Assembly: GCA_036563665.1 (NCBI GenBank) | Contig: DATCLY010000029.1 | Coordinates: 71,329-135,328 of the forward strand | Direction of reading: 5' to 3' | Origin: FEN-1219 sp036563665 | GTDB lineage: Bacteria > Pseudomonadota > Gammaproteobacteria > Steroidobacterales > Rariloculaceae | Length of the DNA stretch: 64,000 bases | Shown here: positions 42,603-51,010 of the stretch, piece after piece | Numbering within the stretch: position 1 is the stretch's first letter | Layout: every line of letters starts with the position of its first letter | Notes under the pieces: generated by a model | Seen by the model: the letters and a program-made list of their open reading frames with translations, nothing else | Databases searched by the model: none | Told to the model about the DNA's origin: nothing | Translations under genes and position numbers: made by a program

Positions 42603-44450
42603 TCACCGCGTCCGCTCGGGCAGGGCGAACACGAAGAGCTGGTTGCCCGTGCCCGGGCGCAGCTCCGGCGACAGCCGCGCGAGGCCGAACGCGAGCCCCG
42701 AGCCGCCCGTGCTCACGGCGACGTACTGCCTGCCGTCCACCGCATAGGTGACGGGGTAGCCGTTCACGGGGGAGCCGAGGTTGACCTCCCACAGCACCTC
42801 GCCCGTCTCCTGATCGAAGGCGCGGAAGCGGCCGTTCACGTCGCCGCCGAACAGGAGGCCGCCGCCGGTGGCGACGAGCGACAGCATGCCCGCGCGCTGC
42901 TCGTACTTCCACGCCGTGCGGCCCGTCGAGGGCGAGATCGCATGGATGGTGCCCACGTTCTCCTCGCCCGGCGTGATCTGCACGCGGTTGCGGATCGCGT
43001 AGAGCTCCTCGATGCTCTGCTCCTCGGCCGCGGAGGTCGACATCATGCAAGTGTTCTGCAGCGGGTAATACATGAGCCGCGTGAGCGGGCTATAGGCGCC
43101 GGCCGGATAGTTCTTGCCTCCGGAAGTGCTCGGGCAGATGAGCTTCTCCTGTCCGGCGGCCGTGAAGATCTTGTCCGGGTTCACGATGGCCCGGCCGGAC
43201 TCCACGTTGATGTCCTCGATGACGTTCTGCTCGATCGTCTCGCGCGCCCACAGGAAGTCGCCGGTCTCGCGGTCCAGCGTGTAGACGAGGCCCGTCTTGC
43301 CCGGGATGCCGGTGATGACCTTGCGCACCTCGCCCGGCCGGACGCGCGGATTGATCCAGGCCACGGCGTCCGGATCCGGCGCCACCTCCGTCTCGATCAG
43401 CAGCCGCTCGAACGGATGGTCGAGGTCCCAGTGATCCACGACGTGCTGGAAGTGCCACACGATCCGGCCCGTCTCGGCGTCGAGCGCCAGCGTGGAGTTG
43501 TGATAGAGGTGCTGCTCCTCGTTACCGCCGAGCATGAACTTCGGCGCGGGGGCCGTGACCGACGTGCCCACGTAGATGCGGTTCGTCTCCGGGTCGTAGC
43601 TCGGCACCATCCACATGCCCACGTGCCAGCGCTTCTCGTACGGCACGTCGCCCCAGGTCTCGCTGCCGGGCTCGCCGGGCTTCGGGATCGTGCGCGTGCG
43701 CCAGAGCTCGCGTCCCGTCTCGGCGTCGAAGGCCGTCACCACGCACGCTTCGGGCCCGCCTTCGGGCTCGCAGCTGCGACCCGAGATCACCTTGCCGCCG
43801 GGGATGCTGATCGGGCCCGAGCTGTTCTTCGCGCCGCGCCGGTAGTCGAGGATCAGCGATTCCCAGACGAGGTTGCCGGTTCGCGCGTCGAGCGCGTACG
43901 CGTAGCCGTCCGCGCCGTTGTCGAGGATGTGGTTGCCGTAGATGGCGAGGTTGCGGTTGGTGGGCGCGGCGGGGAAGTACTCGCCGACGTCCTCCGGCAC
44001 GCGCCGCCGGTACTCCCAGATCAGCTCGCCCGTGGCGGCGTCGATGGCCTGCGTGATGTCGTTCGGGTTCGGGAAGAACATGACGCCGTCGTGGACGAGC
44101 GGCGTGCCTTCCTGGTCGCCCGGCGCGAGCGCACGCGTCCACACGAGCGTGAGCTGCGAGACGTTGCGCCGGTTGATCTGGTCGAGCGGGCTGTAGCCCC
44201 AGCTGTCGAGCGTGCGGCGCCACATGAGCCAGTCCTCGGGATCCGGGTTGCGCAGCATCTCGTCCGTGACCGGCTCGAAGTTGCGCAGCCGTGCGGCGGC
44301 CGGCGAGTCGGGCGCCACCGGGATGGCGGCGGTTTCTTGCGGCGATGCCGGTGAGGCGAGCGCCGTGCAGATGGCCGCGCCGAGCGCGGTAGCAAAGCGA
44401 CGAACGGACGGCGCGGCCAGCGCGTTGCGGTGCAGCGACGGGCGGTGCAT
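42603..44450 (-). CDS. PQQ-dependent alcohol dehydrogenase-like quinoprotein (first of tandem pair)
   Basis: A 615-residue exported quinoprotein, paralogous along its whole length to the next gene (NFEPVTDEMLRNPDPEDWLMWRRT versus DFAPVTDEMLQNPDPADWLMWRRT at the same place). It has an extra 30-residue N-terminal segment between the signal peptide and the propeller. Landmarks are FFPNPNDITQAIDAATGELIWEYRR, GRSCEPEGGPEACVVTAFDA, HVVDHWDLDHPFERLLIET and GYPVTYAVDGRQYVAVS. GGGGGATTCCG lies before the ATG at 44450. The substrate is unknown; an alcohol or aldehyde is expected from the family. The symporter gene directly upstream on the same strand (74 bases away) could import its product. Confidence 0.9.
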   Translation of the reverse strand: MHRPSLHRNALAAPSVRRFATALGAAICTALASPASPQETAAIPVAPDSPAAARLRNFEPVTDEMLRNPDPEDWLMWRRTLDSWGYSPLDQINRRNVSQLTLVWTRALAPGDQEGTPLVHDGVMFFPNPNDITQAIDAATGELIWEYRRRVPEDVGEYFPAAPTNRNLAIYGNHILDNGADGYAYALDARTGNLVWESLILDYRRGAKNSSGPISIPGGKVISGRSCEPEGGPEACVVTAFDAETGRELWRTRTIPKPGEPGSETWGDVPYEKRWHVGMWMVPSYDPETNRIYVGTSVTAPAPKFMLGGNEEQHLYHNSTLALDAETGRIVWHFQHVVDHWDLDHPFERLLIETEVAPDPDAVAWINPRVRPGEVRKVITGIPGKTGLVYTLDRETGDFLWARETIEQNVIEDINVESGRAIVNPDKIFTAAGQEKLICPSTSGGKNYPAGAYSPLTRLMYYPLQNTCMMSTSAAEEQSIEELYAIRNRVQITPGEENVGTIHAISPSTGRTAWKYEQRAGMLSLVATGGGLLFGGDVNGRFRAFDQETGEVLWEVNLGSPVNGYPVTYAVDGRQYVAVSTGGSGLAFGLARLSPELRPGTGNQLFVFALPERTR

Positions 44451-44524
44451 CGGAATCCCCCTGAGGACGCGAACGCCCCGAATCTTACCAGCAACTCGGA
44501 AATAGTCTCCGGGTGGCCGCCGGC

Positions 44525-45958
44525 TCAGACCGCCGTCGGATCCCGGGCGGCGCCCGGAGGCTGCGCCGCCGCCCGCGCCGCCCGCGGCGAGGCCACGACG
44601 CTGCCCGCGAGCGCGACGCCGACGTAGGCCCCGAGCGCGCTCGCGAGCGACGCGAGATAGGGCGCGCGCCACTCGAGGGCGTACTCGCCGAGCGCCCACA
44701 CGGCCATTCCGGTGCCGAGCGCCGCCAGCGCGCTGCTCGGCCCGCCGAAGCGGCTGAAGAGACCGAACATGCCCACCACGAAGATGCCGGAGCTGCCGAA
44801 CGCTGACGCCGTCTCCACGAGCGCGTAGATGCCCTCGGCGTGCAGCGCTATCACGTAGGCCGCGACGCCCAAGCCCGCCACGCCGAGCCGCGCGATGCGC
44901 ACCTTGGCGCGTTCGTCGAGCCCGGGCCTGAGCGGCAGCACGACGTTGTGCGAGATCAGCGAGGCGGCCGCGAGCAGCGCGCTGTCCACGGTGGAGAGGA
45001 TCGCCGAGATCAGCGCGCCCGCGAACACGACGTACGCGAGCGTGCCGAGGTGCCGCTCGGCCAACACGGCGATGAGCTGCTCCGGCTCCTCGAGGTCGGG
45101 CACGAGCCGGGGCCCGGCGAGGCCGAGCAGCACGGGCACGAGGCCCACGGCCACGTAGAGCGCCGCGCCGAGCAGGGTGGCGTTGCGGGCGGTGGCCGCG
45201 CTGCGGCAGCCCAGCATGCGCGACAGGAGCTCCACCGCGAGCATCGAGCCGAGCACGGGCACGGCCCAGGCCTCCGCGATGTCGAGCCAGTCGGTGCCCT
45301 CCGTGCCGAGCGGCTGGAGTCGCGACGGCTCCACGAGCGCGGCGAGTCCCGGGAGGCCGCCGTTCGCGTTCGCCACGAGCGCGAGCAGCACGACGAGGCC
45401 CACGACCAGCGCGACGCCCTGCACGAGGTCCGTGATCGCGTCTGCGAGCAGCCCGCCGACGACCGTGTAGCCCACGACGAACACCGCGGCCGCCGTGATG
45501 GCTACGGACACCTCGAGGTCGGACGCCGCGCTCACGACCTGGCCGAATGCGCGGATCTGGGCCGCCGCCCAGATCACGGACGTCGGCACCATGAGCAGGA
45601 TGGCCACGCGCTCGACGCCGGCCGAGTAGCGTTCGCGGAACAGATCGCCGAACGTCGTGTACTTGCGGCGCCAGAGCGGTGCTGCCACGACGGCGCCCGC
45701 CACGAGCAGGCAAAGCCCGTAGCCGAACGGATCCGCCGAGCCGCCCGAGAGCCCTTCGGTGTAGATCGAGCCCGCGGCGCCGACGATCGTCTCCGCGCCG
45801 AACCAGGTGGCGAAGATCGAGAACGCGGCGAGGCCGAGCCCGAGGCGCCGCCCGGCGAGCACGTAGTCGGTCTCGCTCGCGATGCGCCGGGAGACCAGCA
45901 CGCCGATGGCGAACTGCACCGCGAGGTAGGCCAGCACGCCGATCAATACCGGTTGCAA
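44525..45958 (-). CDS. Sodium:solute symporter (SSS family)
   Basis: A 477-residue membrane protein with about thirteen helices. SSS landmarks are VLAGRRLGLGLAAFSIFATWFGAETIVGAAG in helices 1-2, the YTVVGGLLADAITDLVQG signature near the middle, and GALISAILSTVDSALLAAASLISHNVV in helix 8, which supplies Na+ ligands. The best start is TTG at 45958: GGGAGG lies seven bases upstream and the first helix (PVLIGVLAYLAVQFAIGVLV) follows, while longer frames would run into the divergent gene at 46038. The substrate is unknown; neighbours suggest an organic acid or alcohol. It is probably the first gene of an operon with the two quinoproteins. Confidence 0.86.
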   Translation of the reverse strand: MQPVLIGVLAYLAVQFAIGVLVSRRIASETDYVLAGRRLGLGLAAFSIFATWFGAETIVGAAGSIYTEGLSGGSADPFGYGLCLLVAGAVVAAPLWRRKYTTFGDLFRERYSAGVERVAILLMVPTSVIWAAAQIRAFGQVVSAASDLEVSVAITAAAVFVVGYTVVGGLLADAITDLVQGVALVVGLVVLLALVANANGGLPGLAALVEPSRLQPLGTEGTDWLDIAEAWAVPVLGSMLAVELLSRMLGCRSAATARNATLLGAALYVAVGLVPVLLGLAGPRLVPDLEEPEQLIAVLAERHLGTLAYVVFAGALISAILSTVDSALLAAASLISHNVVLPLRPGLDERAKVRIARLGVAGLGVAAYVIALHAEGIYALVETASAFGSSGIFVVGMFGLFSRFGGPSSALAALGTGMAVWALGEYALEWRAPYLASLASALGAYVGVALAGSVVASPRAARAAAQPPGAARDPTAV

Positions 45959-45985
45959 GACAAAGCCTCCCGCCCCTCGAGCCCC

Positions 45986-45994
45986 TGTTATGAT
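45986..45994 (+). promoter_or_regulatory. Extended -10 promoter for the 46038 gene
   Basis: TGT followed by TATGAT (45989-45994) is an extended -10 element in the 79-base divergent region. The ATG at 46038 lies 44 bases beyond. Confidence 0.46.
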
Positions 45995-46037
45995 GTCTCC
46001 GCGCTTCCCGATCAGGAGTCGAACGAGACCGGCGACG

Positions 46038-46925
46038 ATGACCAGCACGAAGACCCACGCGATCCGAATTCTACCGGCAGCGCTGCTCGTGCCGGCCCTC
46101 GCGGCCGCCGACATCGAGCTGCCCGGCACGAAGGAAGGCATGACCGAGCTCGGGCGCCGCCACGCAACCGCCTGGGATCTCTACCAGTTCTTCCTCGAGC
46201 AGGCCGACGGCGGCGACCGCAAGGGACCCGCCGACATGCCCGACTGGTCGGGCGTGTACACCCGCAACGGCATCATCTTCAACTTCGATCCGGATCAGGG
46301 GCGCGATCGCCTGCCGACGGCGAAGCTCACGCCGGAGTACCAGCGGCGCCTCGAGGAGAAGCTCGACCGCATCGAGCGCGGCATCGAGTACGACCCGCTC
46401 TCCGAATGCGCGCCGCCGGGCCACCCGCGCTGGCTCACCGAGCCGTTCCTGCGCGAGTTCGTGCCCACGCCGAAGCAGACGTGGCTCATCAACGAGATGG
46501 TCAACGACATTCGCCGCGTGTACACGGACGGCCGGGGCCACACGCCGGAGGAAGAGGCCTATCCCACGTACAACGGCGATTCCATCGGATTCTGGGACGG
46601 AGACCGCCTCGTGGTGCACACCAATCAGCTCATGGCCGGGCAGTACCAGCGCACGCAGCCCGAGTACACGGAGCAGGTGGAGACGGTCGAGATCTGGGAG
46701 AAAGTGGACGACCGCAACATCGTGGCGCACGTGTGGGTGTACGACCCGCCGGTGCTCGCGGAGCCGTGGTACGTCAAGCAGACCTACACGAAGCTGTCGG
46801 ACGAGCAGAGCCTGCGGATCCGGTACTGGCACTGCGCGGAGAACCCGAACAACGTCGTCATTCGCACGGAAGAGGGCTCGTCGCAGTTCCGCGACTTCAC
46901 TTTCACGGACGAGGACGATCAATGA
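46038..46925 (+). CDS. Secreted WEGD-like family protein, tandem copy 1
   Basis: A 295-residue exported protein of the same broad family as those at 7168 and 48623. The signal peptide (ILPAALLVPALAAA) is followed by GMTELGRRHATAWDLYQFFLEQ, MPDWSGVYTRNG, SECAPPGHPRWLTEPFLREFVPTP, YTDGRGHTP...YPTYNGDSIGFWDGDRLVVHT, and a C-terminal YWHCAENPNNVVI. The motif GDSIGFWDGDRLVV replaces GHSIGWWEGDTLVI. Known only as a hypothetical protein in related bacteria. The paralogue 11 bases downstream has the same layout, so this is a tandem duplication. It diverges from the symporter/quinoprotein operon and may act in the same oxidation pathway. Confidence 0.75.
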   Translation: MTSTKTHAIRILPAALLVPALAAADIELPGTKEGMTELGRRHATAWDLYQFFLEQADGGDRKGPADMPDWSGVYTRNGIIFNFDPDQGRDRLPTAKLTPEYQRRLEEKLDRIERGIEYDPLSECAPPGHPRWLTEPFLREFVPTPKQTWLINEMVNDIRRVYTDGRGHTPEEEAYPTYNGDSIGFWDGDRLVVHTNQLMAGQYQRTQPEYTEQVETVEIWEKVDDRNIVAHVWVYDPPVLAEPWYVKQTYTKLSDEQSLRIRYWHCAENPNNVVIRTEEGSSQFRDFTFTDEDDQ

Positions 46926-46935
46926 GGAGAACGGC

Positions 46936-47874
46936 ATGAGAGGGACGACGGCGGGGCTCGGCTGGGCGGCGCTCGTGCTGCTCGGGGCCTGCACGCCCGA
47001 GCAGGGCGCGAACGAAGGGCCGGCTGCCGGGGACGCCCCCGATGCCGCGCAGGCGGCGGAGCTGCTTCCGGCGGATCGCGAAGGGCGCGCGGCGCTCGGC
47101 CGCGAGCACGCCACGGCGCGCGAGCTCTACGACGCGCTGCGGGCGCGCGCCGGGGGCGACGGACGGCTCTCCCTCGACGACATGCCGGACTGGAGCGGGC
47201 TCTGGACCCGCGTCGGCCCGCCGTTCTTCGACCCGGCGCAGCCGGAGGGCGTGCTCACGACGGCCAAGCTCAAGCCCGAGGCGCGCGCCGAGCTCGAGCG
47301 GCGGCGCGAGCTCGCCGCGCAAGGCATCGAGTACGACCCGATCAGCGACTGCAGCCCGCCCGGATTTCCCCGCTGGCTCGCGATCCCGTTCCTCCGGGAG
47401 TTCATCGTCACGCCAGATCAGACGTGGCTCTTCTCGGAGACGACCAACAACATGCGGCGGATCTACACCGACGGCCGCGACCATCCGCCCGCCGAGGACG
47501 CCTATCCGCTCTACTACGGCGACTCCATCGGCTTCTGGACGGACGACCACAGGCTGGTCATCCACACGAGCCAGATCCAGGAGAACATCTTCCACCGCAA
47601 CGATCCGCGGCACTCCGATCAGCTCGAGACGGTGGAGGTTTGGCGGAAGACCGACGATTCCACGATCACGGCGGACGTGTGGGCGTACGATCCCGTCACG
47701 CTCGAGGAGCCGTGGTACGTGCAGCAGACGTACAAGCAGGTGCCGAATCCCGACAAGTCGCTCAGGATCGATTACTGGCACTGCTTCGAGAACCCCAACA
47801 ACACGATCATCCAGACCCAGGAAGGCGGCTCGAGCTTCCGCGACTTCACGTTCACCGAGCAGGACGACCGCTGA
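46936..47874 (+). CDS. WEGD-like family lipoprotein, tandem copy 2
   Basis: A 312-residue lipoprotein, with the lipid Cys19 in VLLGAC, homologous to the preceding gene over its full mature length. Shared landmarks are MPDWSGLWTRVG, SDCSPPGFPRWLAIPFLREFIVTPDQTW, YTDGRDHPPAEDAYPLYYGDSIGFWTDDHRLVIHT and the tail YWHCFENPNNTII...FRDFTFTEQDDR. The exact match of order and the 11-base gap show a duplication in which one copy is free and the other membrane-anchored. The acidic WDGD core of copy 1 reads WTDDHR here, so the two may have different ligands. Function unknown. Confidence 0.75.
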   Translation: MRGTTAGLGWAALVLLGACTPEQGANEGPAAGDAPDAAQAAELLPADREGRAALGREHATARELYDALRARAGGDGRLSLDDMPDWSGLWTRVGPPFFDPAQPEGVLTTAKLKPEARAELERRRELAAQGIEYDPISDCSPPGFPRWLAIPFLREFIVTPDQTWLFSETTNNMRRIYTDGRDHPPAEDAYPLYYGDSIGFWTDDHRLVIHTSQIQENIFHRNDPRHSDQLETVEVWRKTDDSTITADVWAYDPVTLEEPWYVQQTYKQVPNPDKSLRIDYWHCFENPNNTIIQTQEGGSSFRDFTFTEQDDR

Positions 47875-47959
47875 GAAAGATCGCGCCTGCGAAGGCTCTC
47901 CCACCCGGCTGTCGAACGAAGCCTGTGGGAGCGGCTTTCGAGCCGCGATTCCGCAGCCG

Positions 47960-48490
47960 TCAGTCCATCGGGGTTCCGAACGGCGCGATCTCCGGCTGGT
48001 AGCCGCGGCTCACGAGCCACTTGTGCAGCGCCGGTCCGGTGCCTTGCGGCCAGGGCTTCACCTTCGCGAGCGGCACGGCCTTCCAGTCGGCGAGCTCCTC
48101 CGCGCAGAGCCGCACCTCGCCGGCGTGCGCACGGACGTGGTAGACGAGGATGATCTGGTTCAGGCGCTCGAAAGGGTAGATGCCGATCATCTCGCCCAGG
48201 TCGGCCTTGAGGCCGAGCTCCTCCTCCACCTCGCGCAGCACGGCCTGCTCGGGGTGCTCGCCCCGCTCGAGGAAGCCCGTGACGAGCCCGTACCAGGTTT
48301 CCGGCCAGCCGTGGCTGCGGACCATGAGCAAGGCGCCGTCGCGCTCGACGATCGCGCCGACCACCGGCACGGGGTTGTTCCAGTGGGTGAACCCGCACGC
48401 GGGGCAGACGAGGCGCTCGCGTCCGCCCCGCTCGGCGGCCGTGAGCTCGGTGCGGCAGAGCGGGCAGTAGCGGTACGGCGTGGCGCTCAT
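47960..48490 (-). CDS. NUDIX hydrolase with zinc ribbon
   Basis: A 176-residue cytoplasmic hydrolase. An N-terminal zinc ribbon (CPLC at 9-12 and CPAC at 29-32) precedes a NUDIX fold. The box GFLERGEHPEQAVLREVEEELG (about 71-92) fits GX5EX7REUXEEXGU completely, so it should be active. The layout resembles the NudC/NADH-pyrophosphatase-like ADP-ribose or FAD pyrophosphatases, but it lacks the SQPWPFP motif of NudC. The ATG at 48490 fits the ribbon start. It converges with the secreted tandem genes. Confidence 0.9.
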   Translation of the reverse strand: MSATPYRYCPLCRTELTAAERGGRERLVCPACGFTHWNNPVPVVGAIVERDGALLMVRSHGWPETWYGLVTGFLERGEHPEQAVLREVEEELGLKADLGEMIGIYPFERLNQIILVYHVRAHAGEVRLCAEELADWKAVPLAKVKPWPQGTGPALHKWLVSRGYQPEIAPFGTPMD

Positions 48491-48622
48491 CGCCCGTAGT
48501 CTACACAAGCGCCGGGTTACGTCCGGAAAAGGCAGGGCCGCGCCCGCAAAAGCGCGGGGCCGCGCCCGGAAAGCCGAAAGCGCTGGCGCGGTGACTCTAC
48601 GGAGCGAACGCGCGGGGGGTCT

Positions 48623-49630
48623 CTACGGAGCGAACAGCTCCGCGTAGTTCTTGTTGTTCTCGGCGCAGACGTACTCGCCGATCTCCCACGCGGGGTGCAG
48701 CACCAGCGTCCCGCGGTAGCGCACGGGCTCGGCGAACACGGTGGGGTCCTCGACGATCGCCTCGTACTCGATGGCGTCGTACGCCACGCGGCGATAGCGC
48801 TCCGTCACGCGCATGGATTCCGTGTGCCGGTGGCCGCTCACGAGCGTCTTGTCGTTGAAGCCCGCCACGTCCACCACGAGCGTGTCTCCCTCCCAGCGCG
48901 CCACCGAGTGCCCCATCCAGGTGGGATCGAGGTCCTCGGGGTGCTGCGCGCCGACGCGGATGATGCGAAAGAGGTTGTAGGCCTCGTAGAGGATCACGAC
49001 CACGTCGGGCCGCTGAACGATCTGCAGCGGATACGGCATCATCGTGGCCGCCGGCACGCCGGGCGGCAGGCAGTCGGCGCCCAACCCCAGGTCGGCGTCG
49101 CGGGGCGGCACGCGGTAGCCCTCCGCGCCGGGCGCGAGCACGATGGGCGCGGCGAGCCGCACGTCGCGGCCCCCGAGATAGACGCCGGAGAGATCCGGCT
49201 TGCCGTCGGGCAGGCGCGGCACCGCGCGTTCCTCCGCCGGCGCGGGGGCCGCGGCGGCCGCCGCACCGTCGCCGCCAGCCACCGTGACGGTCACCGCGCG
49301 CGTCTCGCTGCCGCCGCTCCCCGTGACGGTGAGCGTGTAGGTCGTGGTCGCCGTCGGCGTGACGCGGCGCGTGCCGCGGGTGGGCACGGCGCCCACGCCG
49401 GGCTCGATGGACATGGAGTAGGTGTTGAGCGCCTCCCAGCGCAGCGTCGTCGATTCGCCGGCCGCGATCGACGCCGGAGTCGCCTCGAAAGACAGGATCT
49501 CCGCCGGCGGCCCGGCCGGCGCCTCACCGGGGAAGCCGGCCGGCGGAGGCGCCTGAGCGAACGCGGCGCCGGCGCCGAGCAGGGCCAACGCGGCGAGCCG
49601 AGCGGCGCCGCGCAGCACGAGCGCGCTCAT
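48623..49630 (-). CDS. Secreted Ig-like plus WEGD-family protein
   Basis: A 335-residue exported protein. A signal peptide (AARLAALALLGAGAAFA) leads into a beta-sandwich of about 80 residues: ILSFEATPASIAAGESTTLRWEALN, then TTTYTLTVTGSGGSETRAVTVTV, an Ig-like repeat common in secreted proteins. An Ala/Pro linker and the WEGD module follow: RLPDGKPDLSGVYLGG, YPLQIVQRPDVVVILYEAYN, WMGHSVARWEGDTLVVDVAGFND, HRHTESMRVTERYRR and the EYVCAENNKNY tail. Its ATG overlaps the stop of the DUF6152 gene (TGA/ATG, four bases), so the two are coupled. This is the third association of these two domains in the window. Confidence 0.78.
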   Translation of the reverse strand: MSALVLRGAARLAALALLGAGAAFAQAPPPAGFPGEAPAGPPAEILSFEATPASIAAGESTTLRWEALNTYSMSIEPGVGAVPTRGTRRVTPTATTTYTLTVTGSGGSETRAVTVTVAGGDGAAAAAAPAPAEERAVPRLPDGKPDLSGVYLGGRDVRLAAPIVLAPGAEGYRVPPRDADLGLGADCLPPGVPAATMMPYPLQIVQRPDVVVILYEAYNLFRIIRVGAQHPEDLDPTWMGHSVARWEGDTLVVDVAGFNDKTLVSGHRHTESMRVTERYRRVAYDAIEYEAIVEDPTVFAEPVRYRGTLVLHPAWEIGEYVCAENNKNYAELFAP

Positions 49631-49998
49631 ACTCGCGACCACACGCGGAGTTGCGTGCCGTCCTCGAGCTCGACGATGGCGCCGCGCATGGCGGCGGCGC
49701 CCGTCTTGGCCGGCGCACCCGTGCACTTGATCGTGTCGCCGACCTCGACCGTGTCGCGCGTCCAGCCGTAACGGCGCATCAGCACGGGCGGATCGAGCTC
49801 CATCGCCCACTCCGCCGTCGTTCCGTCCTCGCCTTGCACCTCGAAGTAGACGAACACGTGCGGGCTCGTCCATTCGATGCGCGTGACGACGCCCGACAGC
49901 GTGGTGAGGTGATCGGTGTCGTACATGGCGATGGAATGGTGGGCCGCGAGCGGCGCGGCGGCGAGCAGCGCAACGGGCAGGAAGAGGAGCCTGGTCAT
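49627..49998 (-). CDS. DUF6152 family secreted protein
   Basis: A 123-residue exported DUF6152 protein. The signal peptide (MTRLLFLPVALLAAAPLAA) ends directly before HHSIAMYDTDHLTTLSGVVTRIEWTSPHVFVYFEVQ. WAMELDPPVLMRRYGWTRDTVEVGDTIKCTG and GAIVELEDGTQLRVWSRV follow. It is the first gene of a two-gene unit with the overlapping WEGD-family gene, and diverges from the arylamine N-acetyltransferase gene over 132 bases. Confidence 0.84.
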   Translation of the reverse strand: MTRLLFLPVALLAAAPLAAHHSIAMYDTDHLTTLSGVVTRIEWTSPHVFVYFEVQGEDGTTAEWAMELDPPVLMRRYGWTRDTVEVGDTIKCTGAPAKTGAAAMRGAIVELEDGTQLRVWSRV

Positions 49999-50130
49999 GC
50001 GCGGTTCCGGCGGCTGTCGAGGCGCCGGATTATACCTTGGCGCGGGCAGCGGCCCGGGCGCCGCGTGGCGCCTTGCGGGCGGCGATCGCGCGATGACAGA
50101 CTGCCCGGTCGGCACCGCGCCCCGAAGGCC

Positions 50131-50961
50131 ATGCTCGATCTCGACGCCTATTTCGCCCGCATCGGTTACTCCGGCAGCCGCGCTCCGGACGAGGCGACGC
50201 TGCGCGCGCTGCACCGCCACCACCCCGAGGCTATCGCCTTCGAGAACCTCACCACGCTCGCGGGCCGCCCCGTGCCGCTCGATCTCGATTCGCTGCACCG
50301 CAAGCTCGTCGCGGAAGGGCGGGGCGGGTACTGCTTCGAGCACAACCTCCTCTTCGGCAGGGTGCTCGAGGCGCTCGGCTTCGAGGTCACGGGCCTCGCC
50401 GCGCGCGTGCTCTGGCGCGCGGACGACGCCGGGCCGCCGCCGGAGCAGGCGGCGAGGCCGCGCACCCACATGCTGCTGCTCGTGCGCTGCGGCGACGCGC
50501 GGTACCTCGCCGACGTGGGCTTCGGCGGCCTCACGCTCACGGCGCCGCTCGCGTTCGAGCCGGGCGTCGAGCAGGCCACGCCCCATGAGCCCTTCCGCAT
50601 CGTGCGCGAGGGGGAGCAGTTCAGGCTCGAGGCGCGGCTCGGGAGGCGGTGGCGCGTGCTCTATCAGTTCGACCTCGTGCGGCAGCTCCCCGTGGACTTC
50701 GAGGTGCTGAACCACTTCGTGGCGACCCATCCGAGCTCACACTTCCGCACCACGCTGATGGCGGCGCGGCCCGAGGCCGACCGACGCTACGCGCTGCTCG
50801 ACAATCGGCTCACGGTGCGGTTCCTCGAAGGCGGCGAGGAGCGGCGGGCGCTCGGCTCCGTCGAGGAGCTGCGCGCCGCGCTCGAGCGCGAGTTCCGCAT
50901 CGAGGTGCCGCGCGATGCGGCCACCGAGGAGGCGCTGCGGCGCGTGCTCGCGAAGGCGTGA
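50131..50961 (+). CDS. nat: Arylamine N-acetyltransferase
   Basis: A 276-residue cytoplasmic enzyme that transfers acetyl from acetyl-CoA to aromatic amines and hydrazines. The catalytic triad is complete: Cys68 in RGGYCFEHN, His113 in RTHMLLLV and Asp128 in YLADVGFGG. The N-terminal LDAYFARIGYSG and FENLTTLAGRPVPLDLDSLHRKLV are standard. The length matches NAT enzymes. In an aromatic-degrading genome it may detoxify arylamines. It is followed 49 bases later by the LigJ-type gene on the same strand. Confidence 0.94.
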   Translation: MLDLDAYFARIGYSGSRAPDEATLRALHRHHPEAIAFENLTTLAGRPVPLDLDSLHRKLVAEGRGGYCFEHNLLFGRVLEALGFEVTGLAARVLWRADDAGPPPEQAARPRTHMLLLVRCGDARYLADVGFGGLTLTAPLAFEPGVEQATPHEPFRIVREGEQFRLEARLGRRWRVLYQFDLVRQLPVDFEVLNHFVATHPSSHFRTTLMAARPEADRRYALLDNRLTVRFLEGGEERRALGSVEELRAALEREFRIEVPRDAATEEALRRVLAKA

Positions 50962-51010
50962 TGAGGCGACGCGCTATACTTGGCCAGCCTGCATCGAGGA
51001 TGGAACGCTC

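Noticed and set aside
48530..48590. Short repeated GGCCGCGCCCG units after the NUDIX gene
   Set aside because: Two imperfect copies only, easily produced by the base composition; not a CRISPR or REP array.
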